Positions 1 to 11,742 of a DNA stretch of 64,000 nt are shown here, piece by piece. The notes beneath the pieces were generated by a model. That model was not told where the DNA came from. It worked only from the letters and a program-made list of their open reading frames with translations, and made no database searches. Source of the stretch: Diplosphaera chodatii. Taxonomy: Eukaryota > Chlorophyta > Trebouxiophyceae > Prasiolales > Stichococcaceae. The position numbers and the translations under genes are program-made. The DNA lies in assembly GCA_032358165.1 (NCBI GenBank), contig JAALGY010000013.1:434001-498000 (forward strand), given 5' to 3'. Within the stretch, counting starts at the first letter, position 1; the number at the start of each line of letters is the position of its first letter.

Positions 1-605
1 AGCGCGAGCTGATGCGCCTGCAGGCAAGCAGCAGTGCTCCCAGGCCGAATATTCACCTGCAAGCTAGTCGCAGTTGTGTGCTGCCAGCAGGGCAACATGC
101 CACCGACCTCATGTCACCTGCTCATGTCGCGTACTTGGAGGCATCTCTGCTCAAGATACCTTGCAGCATGGATGCGGACTATAACAGTCGTTTCCCTACA
201 ACGCGCAGGCGGAGCTGGAAGCACAGGAGCGGCAGCTGGATGCGGCTCACACGGCGCTGCAGGGGGGCCTGCGGGCGTGGGCGTCCCTGGGATCCTGCGG
301 GGGAGCGCAGCGGCCGCACCCTTCAGACAGTCTTCAGTCAGCACAGACACTGGGGCCGCGGCGCATCACAGCCCTGTGCCAGCTGTTCGAGCACGCTGAC
401 AAGTGCGCACAGATATCCGGTGGTGAAGTGCCCCCGACCTGCAACATTTGCCCAACGCCTGACTGTTCACATGGCTTCAGCCAACCGCAGTCTGCTCCTT
501 TGGCCCTGCCGAGCAGAGCCGGCACACAAGCGGCGGCTCATGTGATGTGTGTTCAGTGCTGTGCACGACAAAGGTACCATGCTGGCCCGCTCATATGGTG
601 TTGAA
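1..605 (+). CDS. 3' part of a coiled-coil protein gene (partial, tentative)
   Basis: The window opens inside an exon (1-23) reading RELMRLQ. It is followed by a GC-type donor (CAG|GCAAGC) and an acceptor at about 203-210. The next exon continues in phase as AELEAQERQLDAAHTALQ, a heptad-like charged and Leu-rich segment, then RRITALCQLFEHADKCAQIS. The frame stays open to a TGA at 603-605, but a GT donor near 425 could end this exon earlier. No family was recognised. The upstream part lies outside the window. The call rests on a coherent frame across one inferred intron and on coiled-coil composition. The true 3' end is uncertain. Confidence 0.35.
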
Positions 606-2207
606 GTGTCTGCAGGCTGTGGGACATTTTCCTGTCACATGTGGTGGCCGTGCTGCCCAGCACGGCATCTGCTCTGGCAGGTGCCCACCTCTGATCTGGC
701 TTCTCAGTCCTCTCACATGAACCTCCGTCTTCCAACAGTGCACAGCTCAGCTGCACTGCACTCATTGCGCTAAATGTACATAGGATCCTGACGAAACGTG
801 CAACTGACTGTTGTCCGGTTCAATGTGCAGTGATCATGCAAGCGGGTACGAGTGCGCACCTGCAGCACCTGGGCTCCAGCTGTGGAGCTGCCCAGCCCTG
901 GTAGTGGACGCCATGCAGTGACAGCATTTGCAGCAAACAGTAGCAGCCTGCGGCAATTGTGCTGCCAGGATCTGCCAGCGGCCCAGTATTTCAGCAGCCT
1001 ACCGGATCGCAGCGCCGGCTCCAGCAAGCCAAGCACAGCTGGTCGCAGCATCCGGCTGGGCTCGACCCTCATCATCCAACAGCGAGCTCTGCCCATGCTT
1101 ATAGTTGGCAGTAGAGCTCGGAGCACACGGAGTTGGCGCAGCATGGGGAGCAGTGTGCTCGTAATCAGTGGCGGCAGAAGGAAAACTACGGCGGCTTCTG
1201 GCAGAGCAGGGCAGAACAGCTTTTCAGTCTTAGAGATTTGAGATGGAAGTTTTTCATCTAGCCGGTCGATGAGCAGAGTAGGACCTCCAGTGCGAAAGGT
1301 GCTGGAGGCAGCCACGGCCTGGTGGCCACCACATGCTGCAGACCCTCAGGGGTGTGGCATACCCTGAGTTGCTGCACCCGCAGTGGCCGCCAGGCCGTGG
1401 TTTGTGCTACCGAGCGCACTGGCTTCAGAGCAGTCCCCATTAGCAATCGTGGACGGCAGCATGTGCGTGGCTGAAAGGTTCACACCGCATTGTGTTGGAG
1501 GTGCAGAGGAGCGTAAATTCATTCTTTGTTGAACAAAATGACGATGTCGTGATTTGCATGACGATTATAATTGGTTGACGCGCAATGCAGAAGCATTGTG
1601 CAGTTGCAGTTGTTTTCTGTTCCGCAGTTCTGTCAGCTTGAGGTCAGCTTGAGGTAGATCCTGTGGCCAGACCAGGCACAACAGCAATGGTTGAGGCAAG
1701 GGCTTTAGATCATGTATGGCTTGCTTGACCTCAAAACAATGTAGCTATTGAGGGTGCAAATTGGTGATGAACACATACAGTGGCCAACAGCGGCATAGCA
1801 TTGGACGATCCCTCTGCAGCAGGCCACTCGTTTACATTGTGCTACGCCAGCGCTTCGTGGTTCCCGCCAGAGCAGCCCCGCCCCTATGCCGCTGCTGGCG
1901 CAGATGACGGTGCCAAGCCCAGCGCTGGCCCTGCCGCAGAGCCTGCGCCCGGCTGCGCCGCAATGTCAGGCACAAGCACCTGCATGCGTGAAGCAAATGA
2001 CCACCATCAGCTTGCGGCATACAGCAGAAGGAGCCATGGCTGACATCATGCGCGAGGGTTCCAGGCAATCAATGCATCAGCGAGCGGCAGCAGCCTTGAT
2101 AGCAGCCAGGGAAAACCGATCGTTGGCGGCAACGCTTGAGCACGCCGCCCCCAGCACTGCTGCTGGGGACCTTGCACGATTTCATGACTGTGGGAACGCA
2201 GGATTCC
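606..2207. other. intergenic / 3' flanks, no gene seen
   Basis: This lies between the left-edge + gene and the 3' end of the minus-strand FAS1 gene. A Leu-rich open frame on the minus strand (770-1315) begins without a convincing ATG and matches nothing I recognise. AT-richer sequence at about 1500-1780 fits non-coding DNA. A TGTAA on the minus strand (1832-1836), a common green-algal poly(A) signal, lies about 370 bp downstream of the FAS1 stop and could be its cleavage signal. Confidence 0.4.
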
Positions 2208-5200
2208 TCAGCCAGTCGGCCTCACCGCGTCCACAATGTGCACGATGCCGTTACAGCCGGGGATGGCCGCGCCAACCAGGTTCGCCGGTTTCCCCACCTC
2301 AGGGACAACTGCCAGCGTGCCATTGGTTCTTGACACCTGTGCGCGGTGCTCAGACAGTTCAATGGCTCTGCAACAAGCATGACGGGCCACTCAATTTGCA
2401 GGTGTGGCCCCAGCAGTTGCAGGTGTGACCCCAGCAGTGCACACACCGCCAGGAAGTGGTTGGTGACTGCTGTCGGTAGCTGCTGAGACGGCTTGAGCGC
2501 AGCCAGCTGGGCCCGCGTCAGTGGGAGGCCAGCAATGTGGTACCCCGCAATCTGCATGGGAAAACGTGCATCGTGCGGTGCTGTTGTGGGATACAGTCGC
2601 ACTCGTGTGGCTCCAGAAGCAACTGTACATGGCAAGCAACCACTATGAGAGACAGCAGCAGTGATAGATGCGCTCGCTTCGCAATCATATTAGCACTGCT
2701 CACATTGGCCAGCAGCGTGGGGTCCGCAGCCAGCAGCTCCACTTGCGTGATGTTCAGCGCCTTCAGGAAGGTGGTGACGGCGGCATTAGTGGGCGCAAAT
2801 ACAGTTCCATTCAGCTCGGATGAGTCGACTGCTGACGCGAGGCCGCTGGCCTGCAACATGACACTGTGAGTATGCCTTCACTCAAGCAGAGTTTCTACGG
2901 TGCAGCTTTGTCACAGCTTTCATGCATGGCTGCAAGGCTACAGGCAATCAACTTGTAACCAAGCTGTAACCAGTGTGTGCTGATGTCCCACCAGGAGCAG
3001 CTGGCCGAACAGGCTGAAGTCGCGCGGCGACGACAGCACCAGGGCCAGCGCCGAGCTGCAGTTGGCAGGCGGCGCCATCGGCTTCGCGGGGGCGGGCGCG
3101 GCGTCTGGCGCGGCCCTCGGCGCCGCGGCCGCCACAGCTGGCGCCACTGCAGGGCCCGCTGCTGTCGTTGCGGGTGCTGGTGCCGGCCCACTCGCTGCTG
3201 GATCATCTGCAGCGGGGGTGTCGGCTGCCTGGGAGTCTGCCAGTACTGGTGTGGATGGCGCCTGCCATGCAGCGCAAAAGCCCAAATCGTACAGCACGAT
3301 GGGGGAATCAAAGCCAGAATCAACTGAGAATGCACTTCGCTGGGGTGTAACATCCTCTAAGCAGACACAGATGCCTGAGAGCAGTCACGGCCACCGTCCA
3401 CTTAGCTCGAACCTGTGCCGATGGTTGCGATGCTTTGAAGCCCAGCGGCCGATCGTCCTTGACGGCTGCTGATATGCTGCTCAGGGTGTCGTCCGCCGGC
3501 ACCGCTGCCGCTGGCGCTGCAGCCTGCACGGCGCCATTGCACTGTCACTAATCCTGTTCTTGCAAGCGGAACGACCATCTTGCGCTTTGCGCCGCACACT
3601 ACAGCAGCTGCATGTTTTTATCATGTGCATCAGAAGTCCAAGACAACGGGCAGCAGTGCTTTGATGAGTGGCTCACCGAGGCGAAAGGCCGTGTCACTCC
3701 TCCAACCTGTGGCGCCTGGCAGCCTGCATTGACAGCACACATGGATGTTGGGCGTATATGTCAAGCAGCTGGCGCACGCGTGCCCATGTGTATGTTGTGC
3801 AGCCCTGCGCAGTATGCAGCCAGCGCCACCGCTGTCATCAGGAGCAATGTGACGCACTGCAGAGCTGGCTGCTGCAGAGCACCGCTGTGGCCAGCACGAG
3901 CAGCGTGCTGCAGACATCTGTACAGGTGCTGGACCGTGCCATCTCAACTCCAGGTCTGATGCCCCCTTCTCGTTGCAGTCTGAGGAGCTGGCAGTTGGCT
4001 GTTCACATCAACCCCACGCTCCGCCGATGGTTCAACCGGCGGCCACAGTTCGTTGCAGCGGGGGTTGCACCTCGATGCAGCAGTGCTGAGCACAGCCAGC
4101 CACATTCGGTCGAGCAATGTGTTCAGAAAACAGCGCGGACGCCCTCGCTCGAAGTTCGAGGGGCGAATGTGATCGTGCGTTCGAGGGCAGAGATGACCTT
4201 GCAACTAATAACGGTCGTCAGCTCCAAGAGTTGACACGTCAGGTAAGCTGGATGTCCTGCCATACCATCTCAGCAGGAAGCGGTCCATCGTGGTATGTGA
4301 ACGACACTTAACCTGCTGCTAAATAGGGATAGGGATAGCGATATGGTAGTATCGTCCAAGCAACCAGTCCTTCATTACATTGCATGTGAATGTAACGACC
4401 CCACAGCAAATTGCAGTGATGCATCTGGCTATGATTCTGCACGCACCCAGCATCTCAGGTCACAGTAACATGACGATCATCTCAAACACATATCACAACA
4501 GCAGTCCAGCATCGCAGCTTCAACGCCAATGGGCAAATTGACGGATATTGTTCAAGGTCAGTGCTCTATGTTGCGGAACCCGCCATTTCATCTCTTCCTA
4601 GTTCGGCTTAAAGCCCACTGCCTGCGGAATCTGCAGAACCCGCAGCTGAGCCACCACCCGCGGCGCCAGTGGTCGCGGTGGTGGTGTCGTCAGCAGCTGC
4701 GGCTGAGGATGCGGCGGCAGATGAAGGGTCTGCCACTGGCGCGGATGTGACAGCTGGCGTGACGATTGTGGGCTGCACGACCAGCAGCTGCACAGATACC
4801 ACGGCAGCACACTTCAGAGGAGCCACACAGCAGTCAACGGAGCTTCTGTGTCTGCAGCTCTCACGAGCCGGCGGATGCACATTCTGATGTATTCATGGTA
4901 CAGATGAGCCAGGACACGCAGCGCAGGATGTATCGTGTCCTGCAAATGTTGCATGAGTGCAATCTGCACACCTTCTTCAGCGGCGGCGGCGGCGCCTGTG
5001 CCTCGACGAAATGCACCCCACTCACTGCCACCTGTGGCTCCTGAGCAGCACAAAGAAACAGATCAACATGCACAGTCTGCAAGCGACTAAGGTGTAGTTG
5101 TTTGCAACCAAGCTCGGAAGCAGGACAACGAGCAGACAGCTGTAATCGGCGCTGAGCATGGTGCACCTGGACAGAGACGACTGGCTTCACGACCTGCACG

Positions 5201-8200
5201 ACGGGCTTGGGAGGGTCCACCCAGCGGCTCCAGAAGCTGCAGCAACACACAGTGGAGTCATTTCCGGTCACATGTGACAGACTTGAAAGCGGCAGCAGCT
5301 GCTGTGCCACAAAGATTTGCAGCTGTGCCTGCTTCGGGGTTGATCTAATGATCAGATGCGTTCGATGCTCTGCATGGTCTGCGCCCGTCACTTGGTGCAC
5401 TCGTCAACCATTAAATCGCAAACCAGTTTAGTCATGGGGCTGCACCTCGGAACTGTTGCGACAGGCGCTTTGGCGGCGACCGGGATGACCACCAGCTGCT
5501 TGATGGTGTGCGGCTGCTGCTGCGCTGCGGGGACTGCCGCAGCCGGTGTGCCGATTCCGGCTGCGACGGCCGAGGTCGCCGCCGCCGGACCTGCGCGCAG
5601 CAGAGCGTCCTGAGCCGCGGCGCTGGCACCGACCAGCGAGGCACCCAGCACCGCCGAGCCGGCAGACACGGTGCTGAAGGTGTCGGCGGTCTGGGCCTTG
5701 GCATGGGCGCCGGTCAGTGATGCTGTGGTTTTGGTGAGGGCGTCAATGCCTGCTGCGCTAGCGGCGGCGGTGTTGGCGGCGACACTGGCGACGCTGGAGG
5801 CCATTCCGTCGGCGGCTGATCCCGAGCTGCCGGCCGCGCTGCCGTCAGCCGCCACAGTCGAAGTGGTGCTGGCGCCTCCCGTGGAGTTGCCGGCAGCCGG
5901 GACGATGGCACCCAGCAGCTTCCTGTTGCCGGACGCAGCTGCAGCCAGGCAGAAGCGTGTCGGCTCATGGTGTAGCAGGCATCCACAGAGCAGACACAGC
6001 AGGCACCGATGGTCCATATGCTCGTATTTAGCGTCTCAGAGCTGGAGGGCTTAGTGCTAGCTGTCACACGCAGAAATCTGCAGTGTTGCATCACCTGAGG
6101 AAGCAGCTGCTGAGGATGGATCGGCCACTGGCACTGGGGCAGGCACAGGCACGACGATGGGGCTGACGACTGGAGACGCGATGACGGGCACCACACTCAG
6201 GCGCTTCACTGGTGGGGGAGGCGCCTCCGCCACAACCTGGAAGTGCAACAGGTCAAAGATGTTCTCATCAAGGCAGGTGCATCTGGGGGGCACACAGCAC
6301 TCTAATGCAGCTCACCCCAACCTGGGTCTGGCGCAACATGTACATGCAGAAAGCCTGCGTGCATGAGGTTCTGCCAGACTGCCGCCCTGCCAATAGGCAC
6401 GTGCCTGTGGGATGACCCGGGCGCCGCTGACGCCCACCAGCGGCGCGGGCAGCAGAGCGGGTGGCGGCGGCTCCTCGGCAGCAACGACTGGCACCGCAAC
6501 CACCTGGCAGCACATGAGATCGCTCGGTTTGTGGTATCGCAGTACGCCTCAGGGGTATCTGCAGACCCATCGTGGGTCATACGATATGGCACATGCATGT
6601 GCAGGCGCTGGTTCGCATTACATGACCCAGGATGATTCGTTAGCTTAAAGCACGGGGCACTCCGTGGTTTGCAGGTGGCACCTGCTGCGGCTGAGGCTCT
6701 GGCACCAGGGACACGACCTTGTACGGCTCTGCAATGCGCAACATGGGAATGAGACCCTGACAGCGACAGCCACAGGCTGTTGATGCAGCACAACAGTGCC
6801 GCAGACAATGCAACCCCAACATACTGGTCAGAGGGGCACGTTCGTTGGGTGAGCGGCGGAGTTCAGATGGCACTGCAACTGTGTGGGTTTGTCTTAGTCT
6901 GAGGTGGACGCACCTGGTGCGGGATGCGAGACGACTTGGAGGACAGCAGCGGGCGGTGGGGAGGGCGGGTCTACCAGCGGCACCACATTGAACTTGTCTG
7001 CAGTTGCCAGGCTGCCCAGTGATCAGCTGGTCCCTTCTTGCCTCATATGGAGGTGCACTGCACAGTCATGCTGCCTGCCAGGCAGACATGCGGTGGTGAT
7101 GGTGCTGCGCCAGCCCCCGCAATACAGCCTGCGAATGCACTTGCCGGTTGGGCTGACGATCTGCTTGCTGTCAGGAGACAGCCACTGCTTGAAGCCGCCC
7201 AGCAACGGCGAGGTCGGCAGCACTCCAAGGTTGCCGGGGATCAGGCTGGGGATCAGCTTCTTCACCTGAAGCACAAGGATGCCGCAAGCCTTGATGCTGT
7301 GTGACGGCATGCAAGAATAATGGAATGGCTTTTGCAGCCTGGCATGGAAGCAGCAAGCACGCAGCTGGTGGAGTTCAGTACAGCTGCACTGCTGGCCAAG
7401 CACGTTCCAGATTGAGAAAAGCAACGTATTTAGGGCGCCGGCAGAACACATGGGCAGGGACATGGCAGGGATTTTAACCACCGCAGGAGTGCTGATGGTC
7501 TTCTGCTGGGGCTCTTCCGGCACCGGCACCAGCACGCTGCGCAGATGTGGCGGCGGCGCAGTCACCTGGGAACACCAGTAGCGCTGCATTGACATAGAGG
7601 TGCTGATATGGTTCGCAAACAACGCACAGGATCGGCACAGTCACAGCACACTATGTTCCAGGAGGACGCAGAGGTCTGCCAAGCCGAGTGGCAACCTTGG
7701 CAATGAAAGTGGTGGCTATGTCAGTTGCAGCATGGTCGTCGGCACGAGTCATCAGCACGAAAGCACAGCATTGCACGAGCATCCACGAATTGGATGTGAA
7801 GTGTCACCTGCACGGGCGTCAGGACGGGTGCGATAGAAAGTGCTGGGGGCGGCGGCGGCGGAGGCGGCGGCGGCGCCGGCGGACTGCTGAGCCTGACGCC
7901 AGACACTGCGACGGGCGGCGCCAGACGTGCACCAGACACCGCCACTGGCGGCGCCAGCCGCGCGCCAGACACAGCCGCAGCGGGCGTGGGGCTGAGGGGC
8001 AGGGGGGCGAACCCGGGGACGGCGGCGGGGGGTGGCGGGGACGAGCGGGGCGGAGGGGACGCGGGTGGCGGGGATGAAGGGGGTGGCAGGGCGGGAGGAG
8101 GCAGGACCTGTAGGTGCAAGAAGTGGACGTTGAAGCCATCTGAACATATCGCTTGCATGGGGTGACAAACCTGGAATGGCAGCTGCAACGCTGTACATAG

Positions 8201-10725
8201 TAGTCTGCAGACAGGTCGCACCACAGGGGCGACAACGATCGGCGCATAGGTTGTGAGCGCTGGAGTGGGCGCGTATGTGGCGGGCAGCATGGCCAGCGGC
8301 GCCGGCACGATGAGCGGAGGCGCTGGCGGCGGCGGAGCAAGCCCAGACCGGATTGCAGCGGCGATTCCAGGAGCAAGTGCCTACATGCACACATCTGAGC
8401 CTATGAACATGATACATGCACACACCCAGCATCCACAGGACCAAATGGGACATGGCATCAGACTGCCATCTCTGTTGAAGGCAGAGAACCCCTCCAAGGG
8501 CATCAGGCTACATGTTGCACCAGCATCAGGGCACATGGTGTTGAACTCATAGCTTCAGGAAAGCGTTCCGCTGTGAGCACTGTCGGGTCATGTTGGGCTG
8601 CCGCACCGGTGCTGAGGCGATGAGGGGGTTGACGTCCACTGTGAATGCGGGAGCAGGCGCCAGAGCATCTACCGCCTGTGCATGTGATTCATCAGCAAGT
8701 CTGACAAAAACTGTCACTTGCATAGCGTCGTGCATATGCTACTCGAGTGCTCATCTGACACATGGCAGAGTGCTGACCATAACCATGCTGATTGGCAGCT
8801 TGCACAGTGCCAGGCTGCAGTCCAGCAGCAGCAGCAGCAGCACACCTGGCTGTCGGCAGTGGCGTTGGAGATGTATGCATACAGGGCAGGGTACAGCGCA
8901 TTCTGGTCGGCAGCCTGCGGGATTGAGCCAATGGGGCTGAAGTGGCATTGCGCCGCCCAAAGCGTTCAGGTGGGTTTCAAAACACTACAGCACCTGGGCT
9001 CACAAGCTGGGCCTGTGGTCTTGCAATGTTGATTGTGCATGTGCACAAGTGAGCATTCAGAGGTTGGGCAGGAGGCATGCCTGCACGTTGAGCGCAACGC
9101 CAGAGCAGCCTATAGTGTTGCCCAATAGCGGGGCACCGCAGGTCTGCAGCCTGCATGCACAGCACACAAAATGTCAGTGTGCCTCCAGCTCATGTCAGCC
9201 GCAACAAGCCTAGCAGCTCGAAGGAGTTCCCACTGTCCGCAGAGGTTGCAGCGATACAAAGGGCTGGTCAACCCTGTGTAGGTGTTGCCACATGTGCTTG
9301 ACAGCGGCCATCTGGTGCCAGGCAAGCACATAGCGACAGGCACGCTGCTGTGCACTGAAGCAGCAGGCGTCACTATACAGAAGCAGCGGGTGGCATAGGA
9401 AGGTGTGGGTCTCACCCACTGAGCAGCGACTGCGTGGCCAGCAGCGGCGACTGGTTGGCGGTGAGGACGGCCGACACAGCGTCATAGTAGGCTGGGACGC
9501 ACAGACACTGCAATGGCAGTGAACATGTTTTGAGGGCTGAGACAGGAGCATGAGCCAGCAGCTGAGGTTGCTGTGCGGCACAGGCTGTGCGTTGAGTCGC
9601 AGTCCGCACCTGACTGAGGTAGGCCTTCTCGTCGAACAGCTGGTTGACCTGCGCGCGCATGCACACACGTTAGCCATGAGACGTCCACTTCATCCACCCA
9701 ACATGATCCACAGGCTGCCCAACATGTGCATGGCACACCATAGGAAGTCCAGCAGGTACTCACAATGCTGCAGCAGTCTGCGGTGGGCTTCTCGGCGATG
9801 CCGCACGACAGCAGCAGGCGGCCAAATACGCCCTGCTCCATGGCGAGCGTCCTCTTGGTGCATGTCTCCAGCGTGACCTGGTCTGTATGCTTTGAACCAG
9901 CATGTCATGTGCATTGCTGCCAGCAGCATGGCCATGGTTTGCAGTATTCAACTGTGCTGCAGTTCCATTCGGAGGTGTCTGCCGGCATGTGTACATTTGC
10001 AGCGTCCTTAGCCTGCTGGCAGTGCCCAGGTCAACCCCACATCACACCCGCGTGTCCAGCACGTACTTGGGGGCAGCGCGACGGCGGTCGGGATTGCTGT
10101 GCCTGGCTTGACGGCAGCTGCGCCCGGCTTGTCTGCCGCCGCTGCTGCTGGCTTGGGTGGGCTCTTCAGCGCCACTGGAGCCACTGAAGTGAGGGGGAGC
10201 ACAGGATAGCGGTGATGCGTATGAACATGGTCACCTTCCTCCACAAATGCAACTGTGATGGGCGCATATGCGGGTGTGCGTATGTGAAGAAAGTGTGTGG
10301 CGGCGGCGGCGCAGGCTGCCACAGCGGCATTGCATGTACAGCTCGCACCTGCTGCATTGCGCGGCGCCGCCTTCGTGGGCGAGTCCACGATCTGGCGGCT
10401 GGCGAAGTTGAAGCCGGGACGCTGGCCTGACACTGCACAGGCAGGTGCGAACTGTTTGACAGAGTGCCACACATGGGCCTGCGCTGTGCCGAGCCCTGGT
10501 GCAGACTCAATTGCTGACTTGTCTGCAGCTCACTGCTGAATCCACAGCATCGATACTGCACAGGTCTGTAGTGAGCACATCATGAGGCAAACTCAACTGC
10601 ATCAACGAACAGCATCCCTCAGATCTGGCTGAATATGTATGACCAGACCACCTGGCATGCCACACTGCATCATCACCTGCTGCGGGCAGCAGCACCGCCA
10701 GCAAAGCTACTGCAGCCACGCGCAT
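2208..10725 (-). CDS. Secreted FAS1-domain, proline-rich cell-wall-type glycoprotein
   Basis: About 26 short exons encode roughly 1,100 residues. Exon 1 (10725 downward) gives a signal peptide, MRVAAVALLAVLLPA, spliced in phase to VSGQRPGFNFASRQIVDSP. A Cys-containing module follows (QVTLETCTKRTLAMEQGVF, TADCCSI, NQLFDEKAYLSQ, CLCVPAYYDAVSAVL, CSGVALN, AADQNALYPALYAYISNATA; 10.0-8.8 kb). Next come long Pro/Ala/Val-rich exons (8.3-3.4 kb) with PPPPP and SPPPA runs typical of hydroxyproline-rich glycoproteins. A single C-terminal FAS1 domain follows (3.3-2.2 kb): NCSSALALVLSSPRDFS, ASGLASAVDSSELNGTVFAP, YHIAGLPLTRAQLAALK, and the H2 motif NGIVHIVDAV just before the stop. FAS1 domains mediate adhesion in extracellular matrices. 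Phases agree across nearly all junctions, which supports one gene rather than two. A few internal exon ends (for example near 6.4 and 7.1 kb) are ambiguous, and a donor inside the last codons could extend the 3' end. Confidence 0.75.
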
Positions 10726-11742
10726 GCTGCCAGCCCTTTGTGTGTGCATGTGAAGCCTGCCCGCTAGCCAGAAAGGCCCCAGTTGGTGCGAAGTCCGATG
10801 TGAACACCGCCGCCGATAGAGTCGTCGGCGGGAGCTGGCTTCGCACTGCTGACGGGCCACAACCAACAGCTGTTAAAGCCAGGTACTGCACCAACATTTC
10901 ACAGCAACGTGTCTGCTCAGCCAGCACAGCGAGCGCCTGAGTTTGTTTGCTCGAATGCCGATGCAACTGATTCGCAACCGGCACTCGTCAGATCCAACAT
11001 CACGCCTCGGGTGTGTACTGCCAATTTGAAGCACGTGCAGCCAATGATCAAATAAAATTCTCGAAACAGCATGCTTGGACACAGACACGCGCTGAAAAAC
11101 TGCAAGTTACATAACATAGCTGCCATGTGTTGTGCATAGCATATGCCAGACAACTCAAATCGGAAAGCAAATCGATGTGCTGCGCCACCGCACACCATGG
11201 CGTGAGTGGTCCCAAGACTTCAGTTCAGCAGTTGGGTTCAAATGGCACCTTGACTGCCAGCTGCAGGACTAAATGTCAGCTAATGTACATGTTGTGCTTC
11301 TCCATTGGGTGTTGCCATCTTGTCAGGCCGCTGAGCACTTGTTGTCAACACCACTGATGGCCCTGCCGAAAATGTCTGCTCATGACTTTCATGGCGATCA
11401 GCAACTCGCGCCGCCGCATGACCGCCATCTCACGCCACTGATAGGATGCTGCTGTGACATTGTCGCTGTCCCCAGCTGACCATGCTCATGGTGCCGCATC
11501 TGCTTGACAGCCTGACAGCGCCTCAAGACTGCCAGGCGCTGGTCCTAAGTATTGCAATCTACCTGCTTGGCCTTTTGCTGCGCAGCACCGATACATGCCA
11601 GGTTGCTAGCCGCTACCTGCCTTGATGACCACCTCCGCCTCACCACTCGCCGCTGCCGCCATCCCGCAGCTGCTGCTGCTGCTGTTGCTGCTGCTACTGC
11701 TGCTGCTGCTGCTGCCGCTCATCAGCTATTCCTGCACACAAA
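10726..11742. other. FAS1 gene promoter region and kinase 3' flank
   Basis: The stretch holds the 5' flank of the minus-strand FAS1 gene and the 3' untranslated side of the next minus-strand kinase gene. Apart from a CAG/CTG repeat at its right end, no gene or RNA was seen. Confidence 0.4.
11669..11718. repeat. (CTG/CAG)n-rich tract in kinase 3' flank
   Basis: Interrupted CTG triplets on the + strand (CAG/CAA on the sense strand of the minus-strand kinase gene) start about 25 bp downstream of its TAG stop, so probably lie in the 3' UTR. Confidence 0.7.

Noticed and set aside
770..1315. 181-codon minus-strand Leu-rich frame as a separate gene
   Set aside because: No ATG at its start, no motif, and no phased neighbouring exons.
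5671..6054. Ala/Val-rich plus-strand frame that looks membrane-like
   Set aside because: Antisense of the large Ala/Ser-rich FAS1-gene exon, which joins its neighbours in phase.
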